From contig JAAXWW010000003.1 in NCBI GenBank assembly GCA_013334765.1, forward strand, positions 1-49,353: a stretch of 49,353 nt of DNA, in the 5' to 3' direction. Under the pieces are notes generated by a model. The model had not been told where the DNA came from, made no database searches, and saw only the letters and a program-made list of their open reading frames with translations. The position numbers were made by a program, and so were the translations under genes. The DNA is from Candidatus Moraniibacteriota bacterium (GTDB lineage Bacteria; Patescibacteriota; Minisyncoccia; Moranbacterales; UBA2206). This document shows, in pieces, positions 43,282-49,353 of this stretch (position 1 is its first letter; every line of letters starts with the position of its first letter).

Positions 43282-44646
43282 TTAGCTATTGTTTCCCAAA
43301 TCTTTCGTCACTTCCCAGACATTCCCCGCGCCGATCGAGATGATGATGTCGTCCGGTCCGATTTTGTCTTTCAGGGATTCGATTGCTTCCGGAATCGTCG
43401 GGATATGTTCGGCTTTGCCTCGGCTATAGGTGTTTATGAGATCGACTAGTTCCTTCGAGCTCACTCCGCCTTGCGCTTCGCGCGCGCTGCCATAAATGTC
43501 GATCACGATCACGCTGTCGGCCGAATCGAAACTCTGCGAGAACTCCTGAAGAAGCGCCTTGGTGCGGGTGAAGGTGTGCGGATGAAAGACCGCAATGATG
43601 TTCTTTTCCGGATATTTTTCCCTTGCGGCCTTGAGCGTCGCTTTGATTTCTTCGGGATGATGGGCATAGTCATCGATCAGGATCGCCCCGTTCCTTTCTC
43701 CGATCAGCTCGAATCTTCTTGATGTTCCTTTGAAATTCCAAAGGGCTTCCTGCACTTTTTCCATGTCCAGCTTGAGCTTATGGCAGACTGCCACGACCGC
43801 GGCCGCATTCAGGATGTTGTGATTGCCCACGAGCCCGACACTGAATTCTCCAAGGCTTTCGCCGTTGCGGATGATTTCAAACGCGCCTGATTCTTTTTTA
43901 TTGATCTTATAATTGCAATCTTCAGAAAATCCATAGGTCAGCACATCGCAAGCCGCGCTTTTGGCGACTTCTAGCGTATCGGTCGAGTCACCCCAGACAA
44001 CCAGGAATCCGAACTTCGGAATCCTGGCAACGAAGTCCGAAAATGCTTTCTTATAGTCAGCGAAAGTCAAGAAGAAGTCCGGATGATCATAGTCGCAACT
44101 GGTCAGAACCGCCGCTTTCGGCTCATAGAGCCTCAGCTTGTTCTGATATTCATCCGTCTCAGCCACGAAAAACTCGCTCTTGCCGATCATACTGTTCCCG
44201 CCCCAATTGATGACTTTCCCTCCGATTATCGCGCTCGGATCCATACCGCAACTCCTCATTGCTTCAGCCAAAAGAGCTGAGGTGGTTGTTTTTCCATGCG
44301 TGCCGCTCACTGCTATGCCGTATTTGTTATTGAAAATCCCAGCCAGGGCTTCAGCATATGTTACGACTTGTTTTCCTGATTCGAAAGCGGCTTTCAGCTC
44401 GTCATTGGTTTCCGGCCTGAAAGATGACCCGTATACGACCATATCCGCGTCCTCGGGAATATTTTTCGGATTGAATTCATGGCTTATGCTCATTCCTTCA
44501 TCCGCAAGGACGCTGTTGAAAAAATGATCGCCCTCGTCGGAACCGCTGACTTCCACGCCGGAATATTTCAATATCCTTGCCAAAGCTGATGTTCCCGCGC
44601 CCTCTATGCCGATGATATGCGCTTTTTTGATTTTCATTAAATCCAT
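43282..44646 (-). CDS. murC: UDP-N-acetylmuramate-L-alanine ligase
   Basis: This cytoplasmic ligase adds L-Ala to UDP-MurNAc. The 454-aa protein shows the Rossmann start HIIGIEGAGTSALARIL, ATP-binding loop GTHGKTTTSALL (about residue 117), DDYAHHPEEI and VFHPHTFTRTKAL of the C-terminal domain, all typical of MurC rather than MurD/E/F. It starts 10 nt after murG stops. A second ATG three codons in is possible. It precedes the P-type ATPase. Confidence 0.96.
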   Translation of the reverse strand: MDLMKIKKAHIIGIEGAGTSALARILKYSGVEVSGSDEGDHFFNSVLADEGMSISHEFNPKNIPEDADMVVYGSSFRPETNDELKAAFESGKQVVTYAEALAGIFNNKYGIAVSGTHGKTTTSALLAEAMRSCGMDPSAIIGGKVINWGGNSMIGKSEFFVAETDEYQNKLRLYEPKAAVLTSCDYDHPDFFLTFADYKKAFSDFVARIPKFGFLVVWGDSTDTLEVAKSAACDVLTYGFSEDCNYKINKKESGAFEIIRNGESLGEFSVGLVGNHNILNAAAVVAVCHKLKLDMEKVQEALWNFKGTSRRFELIGERNGAILIDDYAHHPEEIKATLKAAREKYPEKNIIAVFHPHTFTRTKALLQEFSQSFDSADSVIVIDIYGSAREAQGGVSSKELVDLINTYSRGKAEHIPTIPEAIESLKDKIGPDDIIISIGAGNVWEVTKDLGNNS

Positions 44647-44656
44647 ATGGTTTCCA

Positions 44657-45760
44657 TTATTCTTCGATCATCCCCAAAACCCCGTCCGCGATCTTTTCCG
44701 CTGCGTCCGGATGATAGAAAGAGGCGATATTGACTGAAAGCTTGTCGCGAAGTTCTTGGTCATTCATGAGATCGTTTATGTTCTTGAGAAGCAGGTGTTC
44801 GCCCAGGTTGTCTTCTTCAAGAACCACACAGGCTCCGACCTGAGCCAAGGCGAAAGCGTTCATCCGCTGATGATCATTGGCGGAAGTCGCAAGCGGAATT
44901 ATTATCGATGGCTTTCCATTAGCCGCGATTTCGGAAATGGATGTGCCGCCGGACCTGGAGATAACGAGATCGGCTACCGCATAAATATCATTGATGTCAT
45001 CCCCGATGAAAGGCAACGCCCAGTATCCGTCGTGTCCGGTCTTGAATCCCAGCTCGCCAGCCCTATGGGATACTTCTTCGAAATTGCCCTGGCCCGTCTG
45101 ATGGATGACCTGATACCGGCTCAGGATTTCCGGCAGGATATCAAGGATCTTGTCATTGATGCTTCTGGCTCCCTGCGATCCGCCTAGGATGAAAATGGTT
45201 TTCTTGGATTCCAAGAGGTGATATTTTTCCCGTGCCACTGCCGCGCTTCCCTTGTTTATATCGTCCCTGACCGGAGTTCCTGTCAGAACCGTTTTAGATG
45301 AAAGGAAATACCTTTCGGCTTCGGCATATGAAATGGCGATACGATTGGAAAGCTTGTCCAGCATCGAATTGGCCACGCCCGGCCTGGCATCGGACTCATG
45401 GATGAAAATCGGAATCCGATAAAGCCAGGCAGCCACCACTACCGGGAAAGAAGCATGCCCGCCCTTGGAAAAGACCGCGTCTGGCATGTAATAGAGCAGG
45501 AGCGCCAGGCATTGGATGACTCCAAGCGGAACCTTCACCGCATCGACCAGATTATGGAATGAGAAATAGCGGCGCATCTTTCCGACCAGGATGTTCCTCA
45601 TTAGGATGCCTTCCTTGCCGATGATATCCTGTTCCAGCCTTCCGCTGGGACCGATGAAGATGAATTCGGCATCCGGCCTTTTTTCCTTTATCTTTTTCGC
45701 TACTGCCACGAGCGGGGTCAGATGTCCTCCTGAAGCTCCCCCTGTCAATACTATTCTCAT
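44657..45760 (-). CDS. murG: UDP-GlcNAc transferase that makes lipid II
   Basis: The 367-aa membrane-associated GT-B enzyme converts lipid I to lipid II. It has the N-terminal GGASGGHLTPLVAVA loop, HESDARPGVANSML, the second glycine-rich loop GGSQGARSIN and the donor-site signature SRSGGTSISEIAANGKPSIIIP. Its TATAAT-like box 15 nt before the ATG may give a very short leader. It begins 31 nt after the ftsW stop. Neighbours ftsW and murC share the pathway. Confidence 0.97.
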   Translation of the reverse strand: MRIVLTGGASGGHLTPLVAVAKKIKEKRPDAEFIFIGPSGRLEQDIIGKEGILMRNILVGKMRRYFSFHNLVDAVKVPLGVIQCLALLLYYMPDAVFSKGGHASFPVVVAAWLYRIPIFIHESDARPGVANSMLDKLSNRIAISYAEAERYFLSSKTVLTGTPVRDDINKGSAAVAREKYHLLESKKTIFILGGSQGARSINDKILDILPEILSRYQVIHQTGQGNFEEVSHRAGELGFKTGHDGYWALPFIGDDINDIYAVADLVISRSGGTSISEIAANGKPSIIIPLATSANDHQRMNAFALAQVGACVVLEEDNLGEHLLLKNINDLMNDQELRDKLSVNIASFYHPDAAEKIADGVLGMIEE

Positions 45761-45791
45761 AAATTTGGTGAAAAAATTATATAATTTTCGA

Positions 45792-46904
45792 CTATTGTTC
45801 CTTTGAAAATTTGGAAATATTAAGGAGTATCCCGACTGCTGTCAGAAGGAATATGATCGATGTCCCTCCATAGCTCACGAACGGGAGCGGAATGCCCGTA
45901 AGCGGGATGAGTCCTGAAATGGCAGAAATGTTTATGAAGGCTTGGAAAATTATCCAGGACACTATCCCGATCGCGGTCAGCTGGGAAAATTTGTCAGGGG
46001 CGTTCTTGGCTATTCTGTATCCCCTTATGGCAAAGAAAACGAAAAGGGAGACCAGGAAGATGCCGCCGACCATGCCGAGTTCTTCAGCTATTATGGCGAA
46101 TATCGAATCGCCGACCGGTTCCGGCAGATAGTTGAATTTCTGGATGCTGTGCCCCAGCCCCAATCCGAATACTCCGCCGGAACCTATCGCAAGGAGGGCC
46201 TGATTGATCTGATAGCCCACGCCGCGGGGATCCTCTTCGGGATGAAGGAAAACCAGGAAGCGGCTCATGCGGTATGATTCGTATTTCACAAGCAGCACGA
46301 GAGCGATCAGCCCTGTCGTTCCCATGAACGCCAGATGGGATATCCTCGCACCGGAAGAGAAGAAAATAGCCATGGCGATGATGATAATCACGCCTAGCGT
46401 CCCCATATCCGGCTGCTTGATCAGGAGGAAGCTCACTACCGCTATGACTGACAGGAAGGGAAGCAAGCCCTCATAGAAATCCTCGACCATTTCCCTTCTT
46501 GCTTCCAGCCAGGCTGCCAGATAGAGGATTATGGAAAGCTTGAGCATTTCTGATGGCTGAAAGGAAAAAGGGCCGAGCCTCATCCATCGGCTGGCGCCGT
46601 ATATTTTGGTGCCGAATCCTGAAATGAAAACCATGATCAGGAAGATTATGCTTGTCAGGAAAAGAGGGAAGGAAATCTTCCTCCAGAAATTATAATCTAT
46701 TTTCTGCACCACATACATGATCATGAGGCCTGGGATGACTCCGTAGAGAAGCTGGTGCTTGAAGAAGAAATACGGGTCTCCGAAACGGGCTCTCGAGTAA
46801 GCGATCCCGGCAGAAGCGATCATGGTCAGCCCGAAAGCGACCAGCATTAAAAGCGCTATCAAGAGAGGCCGGTCCGATTCTTTTTGGGTTATCCTGTTAT
46901 GCAT
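45792..46904 (-). CDS. ftsW: FtsW/RodA-family SEDS glycosyltransferase
   Basis: The 370-aa protein has ten membrane segments and polymerises lipid II at the septum together with a class B PBP. The SEDS family signature appears near the C-terminus (NISAISGLIPLTGIPLPFVSYGGTSIIF region). Position next to murG and murC favours FtsW over RodA, although sequence alone does not exclude RodA. It starts 3 nt after trmD stops, so the two are coupled. Confidence 0.93.
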   Translation of the reverse strand: MHNRITQKESDRPLLIALLMLVAFGLTMIASAGIAYSRARFGDPYFFFKHQLLYGVIPGLMIMYVVQKIDYNFWRKISFPLFLTSIIFLIMVFISGFGTKIYGASRWMRLGPFSFQPSEMLKLSIILYLAAWLEARREMVEDFYEGLLPFLSVIAVVSFLLIKQPDMGTLGVIIIIAMAIFFSSGARISHLAFMGTTGLIALVLLVKYESYRMSRFLVFLHPEEDPRGVGYQINQALLAIGSGGVFGLGLGHSIQKFNYLPEPVGDSIFAIIAEELGMVGGIFLVSLFVFFAIRGYRIAKNAPDKFSQLTAIGIVSWIIFQAFINISAISGLIPLTGIPLPFVSYGGTSIIFLLTAVGILLNISKFSKEQ

Positions 46905-46907
46905 CGG

Positions 46908-47570
46908 TCAGTTCTTATTTTTTGATTTCCCATTCCTCCATTTCTCTATTTCCCCATGATTACCACTCAGCAGGACATCAGGAACCTTCAATCCATCAAA
47001 TACTTCCGGCTTGGTATATTGGGGGTATTCCAGATATCCTTCTTCGCTATGGGATTCGAATTTCAGGCTTTCCTCGTTTCCCAGCACTCCAGGAACGAGC
47101 CTTGAGACTGAATCAGCGACAACCATGGCGGAAAGCTCGCCGCCGGTCAGCACGAAATCCCCGATGGATATTTCCTCGTCCGCGACATGTTCAGCCACTC
47201 TTTCATCGACTCCCTCATAGCGTCCGCAAATCATGATGAGCCGGTCATATTCAGAAAGCCTTCTTGCCTCCGCTTGGGTATATCTTTTTCCTTTGGCGGA
47301 AAAAAGGATCGTCCTAGTTTTCATTTTTTTCCCAGATGGATCTTTCTTGATGGATTCGACCGCTTCGGATATCGGTTCGATTTTCAAAACCATTCCGGCG
47401 CCTCCGCCATACGGCGTATCGTCCACTTTCCTGTGCTTGTCAGAGGTGAAATCACGGAGATCATGGATATTTATGTTGATGCTTTCCTTTTTTTGAGCGC
47501 GCGAAATTATCGATTCGTTGAAATATGAATCGAATATATGGGGAAAGATTGTGATGATATCTATTCTCAT
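46908..47570 (-). CDS. trmD: tRNA (guanine-37-N1)-methyltransferase
   Basis: The 220-aa SPOUT methyltransferase makes m1G37, which prevents frameshifting. The trefoil-knot signature is intact (MICGRYEGVDERVAEH, then EISIGDFVLTGGELSAMV), as is DDTPYGGGAGMV near the N-terminus. In many bacteria trmD lies with rpsP, rimM and rplS. Here its partner is ftsW, and khpA lies upstream behind a terminator. No SD is present, and the -10-like TATTAT and TATATT boxes upstream have no good -35. Confidence 0.96.
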   Translation of the reverse strand: MRIDIITIFPHIFDSYFNESIISRAQKKESININIHDLRDFTSDKHRKVDDTPYGGGAGMVLKIEPISEAVESIKKDPSGKKMKTRTILFSAKGKRYTQAEARRLSEYDRLIMICGRYEGVDERVAEHVADEEISIGDFVLTGGELSAMVVADSVSRLVPGVLGNEESLKFESHSEEGYLEYPQYTKPEVFDGLKVPDVLLSGNHGEIEKWRNGKSKNKN

Positions 47571-47615
47571 AGCAAAAACGCATCAGCGCAATATATGCAT
47601 AATAGCAAAATAAAA

Positions 47616-47648
47616 CAAAAAAGACCAGCAGAAAAGCGGTCTTTTTTG
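47616..47648. terminator. Bidirectional terminator between trmD and khpA
   Basis: AAAAAAGACC and GGTCTTTTTT arms flank a short loop, so it can act on either strand. On the minus strand it ends the khpA transcript. A second GC-rich hairpin (AGGCGGG/CCCGCT, 47661-47677) lies between it and khpA. Confidence 0.8.
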
Positions 47649-47692
47649 GTGAAAATCTCCAGGCGGGACTAGCCCGCTAAGAGAATAATATG

Positions 47693-48004
47693 CTAGATAT
47701 TGATGTCTCCTACAACCTCGTCGATGCTTTTTCTTTCCTCTCTTCTTTCTGAACCTTGCGGCTCATTGATCTTGAGGTTCACGCGAGCGTTGTTCCTGGC
47801 TCCGATGACCCTGAGAAGAGTCCTCAAAGCCTTGGCTGTTGCTCCTTCGCGGCCGATAACCATTCCCATGTCTTCGGGATTCACATCAAGAGTGATGAGA
47901 ACTCCCATCTCGTCGATTTTCCTTTCGACTTTCACGTCTTCCGGGTGGCTCACGATTTGCTTGACGATGTATTCCACAAAGTCCTTGTCAGTTTGTCCTT
48001 CCAT
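47693..48004 (-). CDS. khpA: KH-domain RNA-binding protein KhpA
   Basis: The 103-aa protein is a single type II KH domain with the GXXG loop as GREG in GMVIGREGATAKALRTLLRV. KhpA partners KhpB in RNA-linked control of cell elongation and division in Gram-positive bacteria. Here the partner is not in the window. Usual neighbours rpsP and rimM are also absent. Expression starts from a near-perfect promoter and includes a structured leader. A TAGAAT box 7 nt before the ATG could give an additional leaderless start. Confidence 0.93.
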   Translation of the reverse strand: MEGQTDKDFVEYIVKQIVSHPEDVKVERKIDEMGVLITLDVNPEDMGMVIGREGATAKALRTLLRVIGARNNARVNLKINEPQGSERREERKSIDEVVGDINI

Positions 48005-48034
48005 ATTGGTAATTCTAGATTAAAGGTTACAGAT

Positions 48035-48116
48035 AAAAGAAGCAGAGGAATGATATAAGATCGACCTTCCTTCTATTCCGACATCCGCATTGCAAAAATT
48101 GCATGCTTCCTGCTCC
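48035..48116 (-). ncRNA. Structured leader or small RNA upstream of khpA
   Basis: The khpA transcript leader can close with a 7-bp helix GGAGCAG/CTGCTTC (48110-48116 with 48039-48045). Inside it are a hairpin of GCATGCAA with TTGCAATGC and a GGAAT/ATTCC stem. A short T-rich run follows the closing helix. It might be a regulatory leader or a separate small RNA. The SRP RNA signature is absent. Confidence 0.4.
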
Positions 48117-48122
48117 GTCCAT

Positions 48123-48151
48123 ATTATAGCTCTTATCAATATTTTTGTCAA
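48123..48151 (-). promoter_or_regulatory. Perfect consensus promoter upstream of khpA
   Basis: TTGACA (48146-48151) and TATAAT (48123-48128) are exactly 17 bp apart on the minus strand, followed by an unusually long leader of about 110 nt. Confidence 0.9.
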
Positions 48152-48197
48152 AAAATATCCGCCCCGAAAAATCCTTTCAAAAACCGGGAAAAAACTC

Positions 48198-48788
48198 TCA
48201 AGACAGCCTCATTTCCTTCCGGATCGTCTTGTATCCCGGGATGCTTTTTCCGACCAGATTCCAGAACCGCTCCGAGTGATTGAACTCCTTGAGATGGCAA
48301 AGCTCATGCGCCACCACGTAATCGAGATATTTCTCAGGCAGGAACGCGATCTTGTAGTTATAGCTCAGCGCTCCTTTTATTGAGCAGCTTCCCCATCTGG
48401 TTTTCTGGTTCTTGATGGATATTTTGCTGTATGAAAATCCGTATATCCCGTTGATTTCCTCGACTTTTTTCTTGATGATCCTTCTGGCTTCATACTTCAT
48501 CCGCCTGTATTCGGCATCGGTTCCGTGGGAAAAAATCGATGTTTCTTCCTTTTCCTTGAATCCTTCCAATTTGTCGATTATCCAGTCGGACTTCTCAATC
48601 AGGAACTTCTCAGCACGGGAAACATATGACGCGCCGGGAACAGTCAAAGATATCCTGCCGCCAGGACGAAGAGATAGGCTGAGGCTCCTCGCCCGCCTAT
48701 TTATCCTTAAGGTATAGAAAAAGTTTTCATCATTCAGGACGATCTTCCTTTTTTCGATCATATATCGCTTGACATTATCATATCGCAC
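48198..48788 (-). CDS. YgjP/SprT-type zinc metallopeptidase (DUF45)
   Basis: The protein of about 196 aa has the catalytic HExxH as HELCH in VVAHELCHLKEFNHSERFW, the NHS...FW zinc-ligand region typical of DUF45/YgjP, and WGSCSIKGALSYNYKIAFLP before it. It probably cleaves peptide bonds in the cytoplasm, but substrates of this family are poorly known. The best start is GTG at 48788, which has GGAGG 8 nt upstream. The ORF opening at 48836 includes a TATAAT box (48825-48830) and so is unlikely. An ATG at 48761 is a further alternative. Confidence 0.85.
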   Translation of the reverse strand: MRYDNVKRYMIEKRKIVLNDENFFYTLRINRRARSLSLSLRPGGRISLTVPGASYVSRAEKFLIEKSDWIIDKLEGFKEKEETSIFSHGTDAEYRRMKYEARRIIKKKVEEINGIYGFSYSKISIKNQKTRWGSCSIKGALSYNYKIAFLPEKYLDYVVAHELCHLKEFNHSERFWNLVGKSIPGYKTIRKEMRLS

Positions 48789-48834
48789 ATGATCCGCCTC
48801 CGCGTTTTGCGATATATTTCTTCCATTATACATC

Positions 48835-48862
48835 AAAAAACAGCCCCGCCATAGCGGAGCTG
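48835..48862 (-). terminator. Terminator after the HU gene
   Basis: CAGCCCCGC (48841-48849) pairs with GCGGAGCTG (48854-48862) with one mismatch, and is followed by a T tract on the minus strand. Confidence 0.85.
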
Positions 48863-48887
48863 CTTTGAAAACTTGGTTTTCCTGTCC

Positions 48888-49169
48888 TTAGAGAACGGCC
48901 TCCTTGGCAACCTTAGCCAAGCGGAATTTCACGACTGTCTTCGCAGGGATGTTGATTTTTTCTCCTGTTGCAGGATTGATTCCTGTTCTTGCTTTCCTTT
49001 TGGCTTTCACCATCTTTCCGAATCCCGGAATGGTGAACTCTCCGCTCTTCTTCACTTCAACATAAGCGAGGCTTGCTAGCTGGTCCATAAGACCTACAAC
49101 CTCTTTCTTCGCGAGACCGGACTTTTCTGCCAGTGCTCCGATGATTTGTGACTTCGTCATCTTTGCCAT
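48888..49169 (-). CDS. HU/IHF-family DNA-binding protein
   Basis: The 93-aa protein bends and compacts DNA as a dimer. The start MAKMTKSQIIGALAEKSGLAKKEV, the core FTIPGFGKMVKAKRKARTGINPATGEKINI and the arm residues RTGINPATGE are typical of HU. The ORF opens at 49259, but the 30 extra residues are not HU-like. The ATG at 49169 has no SD. A promoter is likely at 49207-49236, and a terminator follows. A short basic C-terminus is present. Confidence 0.95.
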   Translation of the reverse strand: MAKMTKSQIIGALAEKSGLAKKEVVGLMDQLASLAYVEVKKSGEFTIPGFGKMVKAKRKARTGINPATGEKINIPAKTVVKFRLAKVAKEAVL

Positions 49170-49206
49170 TTTGTTTAGCTTTAGATTATTTATTACCCCT
49201 ATGTAT

Positions 49207-49236
49207 TTAATATAAGGATTTTCAAAAATTTTACAA
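49207..49236 (-). promoter_or_regulatory. Probable promoter of the HU gene
   Basis: TTGTAA (49231-49236) and TATTAA (49207-49212) are 18 bp apart on the minus strand, giving a leader of about 30 nt. Confidence 0.45.
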
Positions 49237-49301
49237 GTGCCTTTTTTGCGGAAAGTCAATAGCCATGGACTCCGGAGGGAAAACGGCTGGCATCCGGCGG
49301 T

Positions 49302-49352
49302 TCACAGTCCCAGGCTTTCCAGGAATTTTTCCAGCTCTTTCCCTTTCATGAC
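49302..49352 (-). CDS. Partial CDS, C-terminal end only, unidentified
   Basis: The frame enters from the right edge and ends at TGA (49302-49304). Its last residues read MKGKELEKFLESLGL, a helical ending. Too little is visible to name the protein or to exclude a chance frame. Confidence 0.35.
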   Translation of the reverse strand, partial: VMKGKELEKFLESLGL

Positions 49353-49353
49353 C

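Noticed and set aside
48035-48116. SRP (4.5S) RNA in the khpA leader
   Set aside because: The conserved GGAAGGAAGCAGCC-type apical loop is absent, although short purine-rich pieces look similar.

Overview
This window looks like a chromosomal segment of a Patescibacteria/CPR bacterium of the Parcubacteria type. Moranbacteria would be my guess, but I cannot prove it. The signs are short spacers, nearly all genes on the minus strand, a DUF4012 surface protein, a SecD with a parvulin-like insert, small GC-rich palindromes inserted inside genes, few Shine-Dalgarno (SD) sequences on housekeeping genes, and normal use of TGA as stop. No rRNA, tRNA, CRISPR array or insertion sequence was seen.

Layout, left to right (transcription mostly right to left). 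0.2-8.2 kb: envelope protein quality control and division, with a catalytically dead HtrA paralogue, a membrane protein, ClpB, an intact HtrA, a ferredoxin, a membrane-anchored parvulin, an FtsB/DivIC-like protein and an unlisted 39-residue membrane protein. 8.2-10 kb: lepA. 10.1-11.8 kb: three orphan genes, each with a strong SD and its own terminator. At least two are paralogues. 11.9-21.9 kb: a surface-polysaccharide operon (initiating sugar transferase, three GT4 glycosyltransferases, Wzz-like protein, DUF4012 protein, MurJ). 22.0-22.4 kb: RNase P RNA with a 22-bp perfect terminal helix and inserted palindromes. 22.5-30.0 kb: pentapeptide protein, MazG-like protein, valS, pheT and pheS. 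A four-helix-bundle gene flanked by inverted repeats sits between pheT and pheS.

30.0-37.5 kb: a free-standing DnaJ-type zinc-finger protein, secF, secD, two NUDIX hydrolases, an unidentified structured RNA on the plus strand, and secA. 37.6 kb: a plus-strand orphan with its own promoter, SD and terminator. 37.9-47.6 kb: a lysozyme-like membrane protein, a hibernation factor, and a cell-wall/division run (murB, P-type ATPase, murC, murG, ftsW, trmD). 47.7-49.3 kb: khpA with a structured leader, a SprT/YgjP-type metallopeptidase and HU.

Two expression styles coexist. Several housekeeping genes have a -10 box exactly 6 nt before ATG (pheS, secD, one glycosyltransferase), which predicts leaderless mRNAs. 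The orphan genes are single-gene units with AGGAGG-like SDs and strong terminators. The most interesting items are the orphan family, the palindromic elements inside valS, pheT, secA, secD and rnpB, the putative element carrying the four-helix-bundle gene, the apparently permuted parvulin domain in SecD, the dead HtrA, and the structured RNA at 34.2-34.4 kb.
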